A stretch of DNA of 64,000 nucleotides from Paractinoplanes polyasparticus (GCF_019710575.1 NZ_JAHWFK010000036.1:47539-111538), one strand, 5' to 3'. Counted from the stretch's first letter, positions 8,313-17,276 are shown. The notes: generated from the letters alone by a model not told the origin. Translations and numbers: made by a program.

Positions 8313-9386
8313 CTAGGCGCGGCCGACCAGGACGAAGCGCTGGGTGAGGACCGGGGTGTCGTCGGCGAGGTCGGGGGTGTGGCCGAGGAAGCCGGTGACG
8401 ATGTCACTGCGAAAGAACTCTTCGTGCGCGGTTCGCCAGGCGGCGGTGTCGGCGTAGCCGCGGCCTTCGGCGTGGGCGTAGGCGTCGGTGATGGAGCCGA
8501 ACGGTTCGGTAACGACGCGGGTCATCTCGATGACGGCGGCGGGCTCGCCGTTCGAATCGACCACACAGAAGCGGTCGCCGGCCGCGGGCAGGGAATCGTG
8601 GAGGGCGGGCAGGCCGGTCATCGCCGTCTTGGTGCCGTCGAGGACGGCGGCGACGCCGGAGTCGCGCAGCGGGCCGGGGGCGGCGAGCTCCAGCACCGGA
8701 AGGCCGCCGGCCGGGACGGTGGGGGCGAACAGCTTCCAGTGGCCCTCGGTGATGACGTCGACTGCGCCGTCGACGACCCGGATCGCGGTGTCGTCGTCGA
8801 TGGCGTAGGCCGGGTTGGGCAGGGCGGCCGCCCAGCGTCCGGCCGCGGCCATGGTGTTCTCCGACAGGTCGGGATGGCCGACGTGCGGGAAGATCGAAAA
8901 GCCGACGACCCCCAGGGCTTCGTCGGCGCCGGACGGCGGCCTCCAGCCGATGAAGTCGTCGCCGATGCGCGGAGTCATCGCCATGCTGCCGCCGCTGAAG
9001 CTGAGCCACACCTTGTCGCTCAGCGAGGGCAGCAGGGCGGCCAGGCCGGACTCGCGCATCCAGTGGGCCGTGTAGAGGGCGTCGCCGCCGGCGACCAGCA
9101 GCACGTCGGCCTGTTCGACCCAGGACATCCAGCGGTCGCGGTCGATGCTGGGCAGCGCGGACAGCTCGAGCACGCCCATCGACTTCCAGCCCAGCTCGGT
9201 CATCGGCTGCCCGGACCGGCCGGCGATGAACTCCCACGCGCCCGACGGCTTGACCCACGGGTGCCCGTACATGCCGGTGGGGATGCAGAGGGCGGTGGCC
9301 TCGGCGATCGGCCTGCCCAGCAGGCCGAGCAGCGCCTCGCGGATGCTCGCGTTGCTGACGCCGGCCGACGTGAGAAGCAGCTTCAT
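8313..9386 (-). CDS. Peptidase S51 (peptidase E-like) fused to an ASCH domain
   Basis: Residues 1-235 form a peptidase E/cyanophycinase-like fold. It begins MKLLLTSAGVSN, has the nucleophile elbow LSFSGGSMAM (Ser near 134) and a histidine in FPHVGHPD. Residues about 240-357 match an ASCH (DUF437) domain: DGTKTAMTGL, AAGDRFCVVDSNGEPAAVIE, and WRTAHEEFF. ASCH domains resemble RNA-binding PUA folds. Each half is usually a separate protein of about these lengths, so this is a fusion. ATG 9386 is chosen because the peptidase homology starts exactly there and a G-rich Shine-Dalgarno stretch precedes it. Confidence 0.8.
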   Translation of the reverse strand: MKLLLTSAGVSNASIREALLGLLGRPIAEATALCIPTGMYGHPWVKPSGAWEFIAGRSGQPMTELGWKSMGVLELSALPSIDRDRWMSWVEQADVLLVAGGDALYTAHWMRESGLAALLPSLSDKVWLSFSGGSMAMTPRIGDDFIGWRPPSGADEALGVVGFSIFPHVGHPDLSENTMAAAGRWAAALPNPAYAIDDDTAIRVVDGAVDVITEGHWKLFAPTVPAGGLPVLELAAPGPLRDSGVAAVLDGTKTAMTGLPALHDSLPAAGDRFCVVDSNGEPAAVIEMTRVVTEPFGSITDAYAHAEGRGYADTAAWRTAHEEFFRSDIVTGFLGHTPDLADDTPVLTQRFVLVGRA

Positions 9387-9443
9387 CGTCCCCCCAGAAC
9401 CGATTGCGAAACGCAAGTGGTTTCGGAAGGCTACCACTGACCG

Positions 9444-9488
9444 CCGCCCAAATCTGCTCCCGATGAGGCCGGGTGCAGACCTGGGCGG
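9444..9488 (-). terminator. Hairpin after the TetR-MMPL operon
   Basis: CCGCCCA-aa-TCTGC (9444-9457) pairs with GCAGA-cc-TGGGCGG (9475-9488), giving a 14-bp stem with one two-base internal mismatch. It lies 13 bases after the stop of the MMPL gene on the minus strand. No T-run follows, which is common for GC-rich terminators. Confidence 0.5.
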
Positions 9489-9500
9489 CGCTTCGGTGGC

Positions 9501-11675
9501 TCAGGCGGCGTGCGCGGGCTCCTCGACGTCGCGGGGCTGCTCAGGGGCGTGCCGTTCCAGGGCTGCACCCTCGACATCCACGACCGGGAGCCACGACAAC
9601 CAGCGCGGCAGCCACCACGCCGACTTGCCGAGCAGCGCGATCGCCGCCGGCACGATCACCATGCGGACCACGATGGCGTCGAACAGGATGCCGATGGCCA
9701 GGGCGAAAGCGATCGGCTTGATCGTGTCGTTGCCCTCGGGTACGAAGCCGGCGAAGACCGAGAACATGATCGTCGCCGCCGCCACGACCACCGGGGCCGC
9801 CTGCTTGAAGCCGGTGACCACCGCGTCCATCGGCCGGGCGCCGTGGGCGTGGGCCTCATGCATCCGCGACACCAGGAAGACCTGGTAGTCCATGGCCAGG
9901 CCGAACAGGATGCCGACGATGATGATCGGCGCCAGGCTCAGCAGCGGGCCGGTGGTCTGCGCGTTGACCAGGTCGCTGAGCCAGCCCCACTGGAAGACGG
10001 CGGTGGTGGCGCCCAGCGCGGCGCCGATCGTGAGCAGGAAGCCGACAACGCCCACCACCGGCACCAGCAGCGACCGGAAGACCAGCACCAGCAGCACGAA
10101 GGCCAGGCCGACGACGAGAATCAGGTAGATCGGCAGCGCCTGGTCGAGCTTCTCGGACACGTCGATGCTGACCGCGGTCTGCCCGGTGACGTAGACCTGC
10201 GCGTCCGGGCCGTCCGCCACGTCGTCCCGGATGGCGTGCACGAGGTCGAGCGTGGCCTGGTCCTCCGGCCCGGAGCCGGGGATGATCGTGATCAGGGCCG
10301 CGTTCTGCGCCGGGTTCACCTGGGGCTCGGCGACGAACGCCACGTCCTGGAGTCCGGCAATCCTCTCCCGCACCGTGGCCGCATACGCCGGGGAACCGGA
10401 ACCATCGACCAGGACCAGCAGCGGTCCGGCGAAGCCGGGACCGAAGCGCTCGCTGATGATCGCGTCGGCCTTCTCCTGCGTGCTGCCCTCGGCCGCCCGC
10501 TGGATGAGCGTCGTCTGCATCGAGAAGAACGGGATCGCGATGACGGCCAGCGCGGCGACCGCGACGATCAGGCTCAGCACCCGCTGGTGGGTCACCATGT
10601 GCGCCCAGCCGCGGTAGAAGCCACGGTCCTTCTGCTTTTGAACGCCGCCGCGCTCCTTCTTGGGGAGCGCCCGCATGCCGATCGCGCCCAGGAAGGCGGG
10701 CACGAGCGTGATCGCGACCAGGACGGCGAAGACGATGGTGGCCGCGGCGGCCAGGCCCATCTCGGTGAGGAAGGGAATGCCGGCGACGCTCAGGCCGGCC
10801 AGCGCGATCACCACGGTCAGGCCGGCGGTGACCACAGCTGAGCCGGCGGTGCCGACGGCGAGCGCGACCGCCTCGGGCACCGGCAGGCCGCGGCGCAGCT
10901 CCTGGCGGAACCGGGTGACGATGAACAGCGCGTAGTCGATGCCGACGGCCAGGCCCAGCATCACCGCCAGGATCGGGGTGGTCGACTGGAGCTCGGTGAA
11001 GCCGCTCAGCGTGGTGATGGCGAGCGCGCCGATGGCCACGCCGGCCAGGGCGGTCAGCAGGTTCATGCCGGCCAGCACCAGCGAGCCGTACGTGATGGCC
11101 AGCACCACCAGGGCCACGACCACACCGAGGATCTCGCCGGCGCCGCCGATGTCGGCGCCCGATTCCTGCGTCGCCTCACCGCGGGCCTCGACGACCAGGT
11201 TCGCGGAGCGGGACTCGTCGACCACGGCGGTCAGCGCCTCGCGCTCCTCGACCGTGATCTCGGACGCCTGCACGCCGTAGGTCACCGTGCTGTACGCGGC
11301 CCGCTGGTCCTGCGAGACGGTGGGCGCCTTCGGGTCGAGCGGGTTGCTGGCCGCGACCACGCCGGGCAGCTTCTGCAGCTTGGCGACGACGGCGGCGACC
11401 TGGGCCGCGCCGGCCTGGTCGGTGATCTTGCCGGTGCCCGGCGCCTCCATCACCACCTGGGCCGTGGCGCCGGCCGAGGCGGCGCCGAACCGCTCCTCCA
11501 TCAGGTCGAGCGCCTTGGTCGATTCCTGGCCCGGGATGGAGAAGGAGTTGACCATCGTGCCCGAGAGGGTGGCCGCGCCGGCGCCGAGCGCGATGACGGC
11601 CACCAGCCAGGCCACCATGACCAGGGCCTTGTGGCGCACGGCGCCCAGGCCGAGGCGATGCAGCAACGTTGCCAT
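9501..11675 (-). CDS. MMPL family (RND-type) transporter
   Basis: A 724-aa inner-membrane exporter with two repeats of a helix, a large extracytoplasmic loop and five or six helices. The first helix is near residue 20 (VMVAWLVAVIALGAG). The conserved GLAVGIDYALFIVTRFRQE follows in the first half and GLAMDYQVFLVSRMHEAH in the second. These carry the aspartates expected for proton coupling. ATG 11675 follows GAGGGAA and lies one base after the stop of the TetR gene, so the two are co-transcribed and the TetR protein probably represses the exporter. The cargo (lipid or drug) cannot be inferred. Confidence 0.9.
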   Translation of the reverse strand: MATLLHRLGLGAVRHKALVMVAWLVAVIALGAGAATLSGTMVNSFSIPGQESTKALDLMEERFGAASAGATAQVVMEAPGTGKITDQAGAAQVAAVVAKLQKLPGVVAASNPLDPKAPTVSQDQRAAYSTVTYGVQASEITVEEREALTAVVDESRSANLVVEARGEATQESGADIGGAGEILGVVVALVVLAITYGSLVLAGMNLLTALAGVAIGALAITTLSGFTELQSTTPILAVMLGLAVGIDYALFIVTRFRQELRRGLPVPEAVALAVGTAGSAVVTAGLTVVIALAGLSVAGIPFLTEMGLAAAATIVFAVLVAITLVPAFLGAIGMRALPKKERGGVQKQKDRGFYRGWAHMVTHQRVLSLIVAVAALAVIAIPFFSMQTTLIQRAAEGSTQEKADAIISERFGPGFAGPLLVLVDGSGSPAYAATVRERIAGLQDVAFVAEPQVNPAQNAALITIIPGSGPEDQATLDLVHAIRDDVADGPDAQVYVTGQTAVSIDVSEKLDQALPIYLILVVGLAFVLLVLVFRSLLVPVVGVVGFLLTIGAALGATTAVFQWGWLSDLVNAQTTGPLLSLAPIIIVGILFGLAMDYQVFLVSRMHEAHAHGARPMDAVVTGFKQAAPVVVAAATIMFSVFAGFVPEGNDTIKPIAFALAIGILFDAIVVRMVIVPAAIALLGKSAWWLPRWLSWLPVVDVEGAALERHAPEQPRDVEEPAHAA

Positions 11676-11676
11676 G

Positions 11677-12264
11677 TCAGTCGTTCCCTCGCTCGGTGTC
11701 GTACCCGGCCGCACTGCGGTGGCCGAGAGCGTCGTAGCTGACGTCGATCAGGTCGTCCTGGGTCACGGCCAGCGGCTTCTCGCGCAGCGCGACCCCGGCG
11801 ACGGCCAGGGCGCCCAGCGCCCCGACGACCCGGATGGCCCGCAGCGGGTCGGTCTCGGGGTCGACGGCGAAGGCCTCGAAGACCGGCTCGCCGATGCGTT
11901 CCATGGCCGCGCCGAACTCGCTCTCCTCCGAGCCCGCGAGGCCGGTGAGCAGCAGCGCGACCGTGCCGGGACCGTCCATGGCCAGCTGGGCGACAGCCGT
12001 GATGACCGCGCGGTCGCGGGCGGGCCCGGGCGGCTGGTCAGCCACCTGACCGGCGATCTCGCGGATGTCGCTCAGCACGCGGTCGAGCACCGCCTGCTGC
12101 AACGCCTCCTTGGTCGGATAGCGGTGCAACAGGCCCGTCTTCGAATAGCCCACCGCGTCCGCGATGCGCTGGATGGACGTCTCTTTGAAGCCGTGCCGCG
12201 CGAAGAGCGTGGCGGCGGCCTCGAGGATCTCGTCGTCTATCTGCTGCTTGGTCGGCCGCGGCAT
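11677..12264 (-). CDS. TetR family regulator of the adjacent MMPL exporter
   Basis: This 195-aa repressor has an N-terminal helix-turn-helix (ILEAAATLFARHGFKETSIQ then IADAVGYSKTGLLHRYPTKE). The ligand-binding C-terminal domain is variable. ATG 12264 (MPRPTKQQ) is preferred; ATG 12273 is three codons upstream. It is the first gene of a two-gene operon with the MMPL transporter. Overlapping inverted repeats immediately upstream are candidate autoregulatory operators. Confidence 0.88.
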   Translation of the reverse strand: MPRPTKQQIDDEILEAAATLFARHGFKETSIQRIADAVGYSKTGLLHRYPTKEALQQAVLDRVLSDIREIAGQVADQPPGPARDRAVITAVAQLAMDGPGTVALLLTGLAGSEESEFGAAMERIGEPVFEAFAVDPETDPLRAIRVVGALGALAVAGVALREKPLAVTQDDLIDVSYDALGHRSAAGYDTERGND

Positions 12265-12269
12265 GCGGA

Positions 12270-12311
12270 CCACACTAGTCGGTCACGGACCAACCTGGTC
12301 GGTAGCCGACC
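12270..12311. promoter_or_regulatory. Candidate TetR operators (overlapping inverted repeats)
   Basis: GACCAACCTGGTC (12288-12300) is a perfect 5-bp inverted repeat with a 3-base centre. GGTCGGTAGCCGACC (12297-12311) is a perfect 6-bp inverted repeat with a 3-base centre. The two share GGTC. An ACTAGT palindrome (12274-12279) sits next to the TetR start. This cluster lies directly in front of the TetR gene, where autoregulation would act. Confidence 0.5.
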
Positions 12312-12356
12312 GTGGCGGTCCTCACAATTGTGGATCTCATGTCTCTGGCCTACCGC

Positions 12357-12396
12357 AAACGAAACGGCCGGCCACGGGTTTCCCCGCAACCGGCCG
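12357..12396 (-). terminator. Rho-independent terminator of the trypsin-like protease gene
   Basis: Read on the minus strand, CGGCCGG (12396-12390) pairs with CCGGCCG (12371-12365). An inner GGGGAAACCC extends the fold, and TTTCGTTT follows. A second small hairpin, GAACCCTTCGGGTTC (12399-12413), touches the protease stop codon. Confidence 0.7.
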
Positions 12397-12412
12397 TCGA
12401 ACCCTTCGGGTT

Positions 12413-13180
12413 CTAGCTCACCGTGCTCTTGATCCAACTGGCGATGTTGTCGACCCGGGCCGCACTCTCGATCTGGGTGTGCGGGCAGGACGGCCCGTTG
12501 CTGACCACGGCGACCAGCGCCGGGCCCCTCTTGCCGCGCTCGAGGAAGAACGGGCCACCCGAGTCGTACGGGCACGGGGTCGTGTCCGCCTGGGGGGAGT
12601 TGCCCCTCAGCTGGGTCACCGTGTCGGTGAGCCCGGCCACCTCCATCTTTCCGGTGCGCAGCCAGGTGACCGGGGCCGGATTGGTGCTCGTGGTCGAGCC
12701 GTAGCCGGTGACCCGGACGAGGTCGCCCACCTCGGGCGCCGTACGGCTCACCTTGATCGGGCGCACGTCCCGGATCGGTTCGGCCAGTTTGGCCAGCGAC
12801 ACGTCAGCCGTCGCCGACTGCCGGACCGCGACGATCTCGACCTCGTGACCACGCTCGGTGTTCGTGAGGTCGGTGCGGCCGACGGTGGCGATCGTCGAGT
12901 CGGCCACCGGGCGCTCGACCCGGACGCCGTTCGCGTCCCGGAAGCAGTGCCCGGCCGTGATCACCCACTGTGGTGCGACGAGTGCGCCGGAGCAGGCGCT
13001 GTTGCGCCGGCCACCGTCGGCCGTCGGGATGCCGGTCATGGTCAGCTTGACCGAGAAGGCATACCGTCCCGGCTTGACCTGCTCCCCGTTGGCGATCGCG
13101 TTCGCCGGGGCGGCGAACCCGAGGAGCCCGACGGCGACGGCGCCGGCCGCGGCGAGAATCGATCTCTTTCTCTGTCCCAT
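12413..13180 (-). CDS. Secreted trypsin-like serine protease (family S1)
   Basis: A 255-aa exported protease. The first 28 residues are a Sec signal peptide (RKR, hydrophobic core, PANA-IANGE cleavage region). The mature N-terminus IANGEQ differs slightly from the usual IVGG. The triad is His in ITAGHC, Asp in ATADVSLAKL and Ser in YDSGGPF. Paired cysteines surround the histidine (ACSG, GHCF) and the active-site loop (TPCPYD, PSCPH). It is a single-gene unit with its own terminator. Confidence 0.92.
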   Translation of the reverse strand: MGQRKRSILAAAGAVAVGLLGFAAPANAIANGEQVKPGRYAFSVKLTMTGIPTADGGRRNSACSGALVAPQWVITAGHCFRDANGVRVERPVADSTIATVGRTDLTNTERGHEVEIVAVRQSATADVSLAKLAEPIRDVRPIKVSRTAPEVGDLVRVTGYGSTTSTNPAPVTWLRTGKMEVAGLTDTVTQLRGNSPQADTTPCPYDSGGPFFLERGKRGPALVAVVSNGPSCPHTQIESAARVDNIASWIKSTVS

Positions 13181-13455
13181 TCGGACAACCTAGACCCGTC
13201 GATCAACCCCGGCGAATCCGGGAAGACCCCGGGTGATCCCTGAGTGTCGTGGTGGCATTTGGTGGCCTGTGGGGCTTTACCGACGCCCCGCGGGCCTGGG
13301 GGTGCGGTTTTCCCCATCGGGGTCCGACCGGGGTTCGGCCCGGATGTTCCCAGCTCCCTACCTGCCTAGTTTCAGGTTCGACACAGGAGAGGCGGCCTTC
13401 AGTCCGTTCAGGGTTGGCGGGCGGGGCGGTCGGACGGTTGGGGCTGGGGGAACTG

Positions 13456-15663
13456 ATGGGCAAGCGACCGGTGACGGTACGCATGGCGCGCTGGAGCGCC
13501 GAACATCCGTGGCGCGCCATCGCGCTGTGGGTGGTCTTCGTGGCGGTGTGCTTCGTGGGCGGCAACGCTGCCGGGCTCAAGGAAGCCACGGCTACCGACG
13601 ACGCGATCGGTGAGGCCGGACGCGCGTACGTGATGATCGAGGAGGGCGGGTTCGCCGATGAGCCCGCCGAGGACAACGTCCTGATCACTGCCCGCTCGGG
13701 CAAGCTCGACAACGCGGCCGCCCAGCGCGCCGCCGCCGACGCCACCACCAAGCTACGCACGGTCACCGGCGTCGCCTCGGTCGGCAAGCCTGTCCCGGCC
13801 AACGACGGTTCGGCCCTGCTCTTGTCCATCACCATGGCCGGCGACCCCGAGACTGCCTCCGACCGCGTCGAGCCGCTCCGCGCGGCGACCGCCGAGGTGC
13901 AGCGGGCCCACCCGGATCTGCGGGTGGAACAGGTCGGCGGCCCCTCCATCGGCAAGGCCCTCGACGACACCCTGGGCGAGGACTTCAAGCGGGCCGAGAT
14001 CCTCAGCCTGCCCGTCACGCTGGCCATCCTGATCCTGGTGTTCGGCGCGCTCATCGCCGCCGGCGTGCCGGTGCTGCTGGCGCTCTCGTCGGTGGCGGCC
14101 GCGATGGGCCTCTCGACGCTGGCCTCACACCTGATCCCGTCGACCGACGCCACCTCCAGCGTCATCCTGCTGATCGGCATGGCGGTCGGCATCGACTACT
14201 CCCTCTTCTACGTACGCCGGGAACGCGAGGAACGGGCGAAGGGCCGCGGTCACGTCGACGCGGTCGAGATCGCCGCCGAGACCTCCGGGCACGCCGTGGT
14301 GGTCAGCGGCACGGCCGTCGTCATCGCGATGGCCGGGCTGTTCCTGGCCGGGGACTCCACGTTCTCGTCGCTCGCGGTCGGCTCGATCCTCGTCGTCACG
14401 GTGGCCGTGCTCGGCTCGCTGACCGTGCTGCCCGCCCTCCTGGCCAAGCTGGGCCGCTGGGTCGACCGGCCGCGCGTCCCGTTCGTGTGGCGCCTGACTG
14501 CCCGCAACTCCGGCAACGGCTCCCGCTTCTGGCGCGCGGTCCTGCACCCGGCGCTGCGCTGGCCCGCCGCCACGCTGCTGGTGAGCGTGCTCGCACTGCT
14601 GGCCCTGGCCGCCCCGGCGCTGAACATGAACCTCAAGTTCCCCGGTACGGAAGACCTGCCCCGCACGACGCCGGCCATGCAGGCGTACGACCGGCTGACC
14701 GCGGCCTACCCGAGCAACGGCACCACCCACATCGTCGCCGTGCGGGCTCCCGCCGCGTCGGCCGGCGAGGTCAAGGCGGCGCTGACCGAGCTCACCGAGA
14801 GCACCCAGGGCAACCGCCTGTTCGCGCCGCCGGAGCAGACCGGCCCGGACATCGAGGTCTCCCCGGACAAGACGGTGACGGTGCTCGACCTGTCGACGCC
14901 GTACACCTCCCGCAGCGACGAGGCCGCCGATTCCCTGCACGAGCTGCGGACGACCCTGGCTCCGGCCGCGCTGGGCGGTCTGGACTACGCGGTCGGCGGC
15001 GACGTCGCCAACAACGAGGACTACGCGAAGCACATCTGGCGGACCCTGCCGATCGTGGCCGGGGTCGTGCTGCTGCTGACGTTCCTGATGATGGCCTGGA
15101 CGTTCCGCTCGGTCGTGGTGGCAGCGACCTCGATCGTGCTCAACCTGCTCTCGGTCGGTGCCGCGTACGGCCTGCTGGTCCTGGTCTTCCAGGGCAGCTG
15201 GGCGCCCGACCTGCTCAACTTCACCTCGATGGACGCGATCGTCAGCTGGCTGCCGCTGTTCCTGTTCGTGGTGCTGTTCGGCCTGTCGATGGACTACCAC
15301 GTGTTCGTCGTCTCCCGGATCCGCGAGGCCGTGCTGCGCGGCGTACCGACCCGCGAGGCCGTGGCCGAAGGCATCACCGGCTCCGCCGGCACGGTCAGCA
15401 GCGCCGCCCTGGTGATGGTCGCGGTGTTCTCGATCTTCGCCACCCTGTCCACCATCGACATGAAGCAGCTCGGCATCGGCCTGGCCGCCGCCATCCTCCT
15501 GGACGCGACGATCATCCGAGCCGTGGTGCTCCCCTCGGCCATGACCCTGCTGGGCAACGCCAACTGGTGGGCGCCCCGCTTCATGCGTCCCCGGGGCCGC
15601 CACGCCGCTTCGGCCGCCGTGACCCCGCCCGCTCCCGAACCGGAACTGGTCGGCCGCCACTGA
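13456..15663 (+). CDS. MMPL family (RND-type) transporter
   Basis: A 735-aa integral membrane protein starting MGKRPVTVRMARWSAEHPWR at ATG 13456, six bases after GGGGG. It has the doubled MMPL architecture: helix 1 near residue 20, an extracytoplasmic loop, GMAVGIDYSLFYVRRERE in the first half, a second loop, and FGLSMDYHVFVVSRIREAV in the second. No regulator adjoins it. A hairpin lies after the stop. The in-frame extension upstream to 13249 is very rich in Gly, Pro and Arg and has no plausible start signal, so it was left out. Cargo unknown. Confidence 0.9.
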   Translation: MGKRPVTVRMARWSAEHPWRAIALWVVFVAVCFVGGNAAGLKEATATDDAIGEAGRAYVMIEEGGFADEPAEDNVLITARSGKLDNAAAQRAAADATTKLRTVTGVASVGKPVPANDGSALLLSITMAGDPETASDRVEPLRAATAEVQRAHPDLRVEQVGGPSIGKALDDTLGEDFKRAEILSLPVTLAILILVFGALIAAGVPVLLALSSVAAAMGLSTLASHLIPSTDATSSVILLIGMAVGIDYSLFYVRREREERAKGRGHVDAVEIAAETSGHAVVVSGTAVVIAMAGLFLAGDSTFSSLAVGSILVVTVAVLGSLTVLPALLAKLGRWVDRPRVPFVWRLTARNSGNGSRFWRAVLHPALRWPAATLLVSVLALLALAAPALNMNLKFPGTEDLPRTTPAMQAYDRLTAAYPSNGTTHIVAVRAPAASAGEVKAALTELTESTQGNRLFAPPEQTGPDIEVSPDKTVTVLDLSTPYTSRSDEAADSLHELRTTLAPAALGGLDYAVGGDVANNEDYAKHIWRTLPIVAGVVLLLTFLMMAWTFRSVVVAATSIVLNLLSVGAAYGLLVLVFQGSWAPDLLNFTSMDAIVSWLPLFLFVVLFGLSMDYHVFVVSRIREAVLRGVPTREAVAEGITGSAGTVSSAALVMVAVFSIFATLSTIDMKQLGIGLAAAILLDATIIRAVVLPSAMTLLGNANWWAPRFMRPRGRHAASAAVTPPAPEPELVGRH

Positions 15664-15680
15664 CCCCGGACGGCACATCG

Positions 15681-15709
15681 GGAGGGGATGCCCACACGGC
15701 GTCCCCTCC
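15681..15709. terminator. Terminator hairpin between convergent MMPL and PHP genes
   Basis: GGAGGGGATGCC (15681-15692) pairs with GGCGTCCCCTCC (15698-15709) around a CACAC loop. It forms a 12-bp stem with a single G-T wobble. It begins 17 bases after the MMPL stop. Confidence 0.65.
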
Positions 15710-15769
15710 TCGCCGTCGCGTCCCGGCGATCCTTCGCGCGGTGGCCGCCAACCGCCGCGCCGGCCCGCT

Positions 15770-16603
15770 TCAGCTGGTCCAGAAGTCCCAGGGACGACGA
15801 CCGGGCCGGAAGCCGTGCGCCTCAGCCGCGTGGGCAGCCTCCCGAAAGCCGCCGGCGAGCCCCGCGGGATGGTGGGCGTCGCTGCCGAACGAGAGAGCCG
15901 TGCCACCCTCCTCACGCCACCAGCGAAGAACCTCGGGGCACAGCGGCACGCGGGAGTTGAGCTCCAGCACCCGGCCACCGTCGGCCACGGCCCGCAGCGC
16001 GAGACGGAACTCCTCCTCGTACGCGAAAGGGTTGAACGGCACAGCGCCGACCGGCCAGAACCGCAACGGGTAGTCGATGTGCGCGAAGACAGCGAACGCA
16101 TCGCTCCCGGCGACGACCGCCGGAACCCGTTGCAGGTACAGCCGGAGCGCCCGCTCCCGTCCGAAGTGCTCGAACAACATCGGCGGCTCGTAGAACTCCG
16201 GCCCGACCGGCAGCCCGTGCAACGACCCGAGCACCCGATCGAACCGCCCCGCACGCAGCACGTCCGCGACTGCTTCGACATGCAGATGCGGCTCCCCGAT
16301 CTCGAGCCCACTCAGAATGCGCAACCCAGGAAACCGATCCCGGCAGCGCTCCACGGCCGCGAGATACCCGGCAGCGTCGAATGCCGGCGCAGTCACCCTC
16401 CCCCGCTCGTCGGCGAAAGAGGCCAGATGCGGACTCTCCTCCAGGGTGCCCCGATCAGCCGTCCACACGACGTGGTCGAGGTGCTCGGTGAAGGCCACCG
16501 CGGGCACCCCGATCGCGACGGCCCGCGCACAGGTCCCCTCCATGTCCCCGATGTTCGTGTCCCACGACCATTCGCTGTGCACATGACTGTCAGCCGGCAG
16601 CAT
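15770..16603 (-). CDS. PHP-domain phosphoesterase (histidinol-phosphatase-like)
   Basis: A 277-aa metal-dependent phosphoesterase. It begins with the HxH metal motif (LPADSHVHSEWSWD) and continues with TEHLDH, FAHIDYPLRFW and FGSDAHHPAGL, which supply the other ligands of the PHP trinuclear site. Length and motif order fit HisK-like histidinol phosphatases and the wider PHP family. No histidine genes are nearby, so the substrate is open. ATG 16603 follows GGGGGAGG by about seven bases; the longer upstream reading is rich in Gly, Pro and Val and looks non-coding. Confidence 0.82.
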   Translation of the reverse strand: MLPADSHVHSEWSWDTNIGDMEGTCARAVAIGVPAVAFTEHLDHVVWTADRGTLEESPHLASFADERGRVTAPAFDAAGYLAAVERCRDRFPGLRILSGLEIGEPHLHVEAVADVLRAGRFDRVLGSLHGLPVGPEFYEPPMLFEHFGRERALRLYLQRVPAVVAGSDAFAVFAHIDYPLRFWPVGAVPFNPFAYEEEFRLALRAVADGGRVLELNSRVPLCPEVLRWWREEGGTALSFGSDAHHPAGLAGGFREAAHAAEAHGFRPGRRPWDFWTS

Positions 16604-16662
16604 CCGAGCACCTCCCCCGCTCACCTGTTCCCCACCAACCGGCGACACGACACGCACCCGAC

Positions 16663-16740
16663 TCAGCGGGCCCGGAGTTGCCCCATGGACCGCAGGCAGC
16701 GCTGGCGATACGCGCGCTGCGCGACCACCCGACAAGCGCC
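16663..16740 (-). pseudogene. Duplicated 3' end of the DUF1990 gene
   Basis: The minus-strand frame ending at TGA 16665-16663 reads VVAQRAYRQRCLRSMGQLRA, then R and stop. It closely matches the last residues of the intact neighbour (LVAQRVYRRRYLRSMGQYSA, then R and stop). The two stops are 83 bases apart, so the copies are in different frames. Homology stops at about codon 21 of the fragment. This is a tandem partial duplication that has begun to decay. Confidence 0.75.
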
Positions 16741-16745
16741 CAGAT

Positions 16746-17276
16746 TCAGCGGGCCGAATATTGCCCCATCGACCGCAGATAGCGGCGGCGGTACACGCGC
16801 TGGGCGACCAGCAGAGCCGGGAAGGCCCACCGCCAGGCGCCGGCGGCGGGACGGGTCAGCGACCGGATCGTCAGCCAGACCAGGCCGTCGGCCGACCGGT
16901 GGGCGACGAAGGCCTCCTCGCCGCTGACCGGATGCCCGATCAGGGTCCCGTACGAGAAACCCCGCCGTTCCGCTCGGTCGACCGTCTCGATCACCCGGAT
17001 CGATTCGGTCACCGTCACCGGCCCCACCCGGGCGGTCAGCCGGTAGTCGCTGCCGCCGACCGGACTCACGGCGAACCCGCTACGCGTCTTCACCTGCCAG
17101 TCGAGGACCCCGGCCCCGATCCTCGCCCAGTCGGCCGCACCCCGCCCGACGCAGACGGTCCGCTCGTAACGCCGATAGCCGACGGGCCGCTCGTCCCAGA
17201 CCTCCCGCTCCGGCCGGGTCGCGCCCACAACGTCATAACTCAGCTCCGGCACCACTTCATGATCACAGCCCACCAC
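16746..17276 (-). CDS. DUF1990 family protein
   Basis: A 176-aa soluble protein of the DUF1990 family, whose function is unknown. The PVGYRRYERTVCVGRG region (about 30-48) and the VTVTESIRVIE and SGEEAFVAHRSADG stretches are the family's conserved segments. The latter hints at a START-like small-ligand fold, which is inference. The start is not firm: ATG 17276 has no clear ribosome-binding site, and a GTG eight codons later (VPELSYDVVGATRP) would also fit the family. A degraded copy of its last 21 codons lies directly downstream. Confidence 0.75.
   Translation of the reverse strand: MVGCDHEVVPELSYDVVGATRPEREVWDERPVGYRRYERTVCVGRGAADWARIGAGVLDWQVKTRSGFAVSPVGGSDYRLTARVGPVTVTESIRVIETVDRAERRGFSYGTLIGHPVSGEEAFVAHRSADGLVWLTIRSLTRPAAGAWRWAFPALLVAQRVYRRRYLRSMGQYSAR

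Noticed and set aside
13249..13455. N-terminal extension of the second MMPL protein
   Set aside because: The extension is Gly/Pro/Arg-rich, unlike any MMPL start; ATG 13456 has a G-rich ribosome-binding site and begins the normal cytoplasmic head.
15770..16735. Longer PHP protein starting at 16735
   Set aside because: The extra 44 residues are low-complexity, and a strong GGGGGAGG site precedes ATG 16603, just before the HxH motif.
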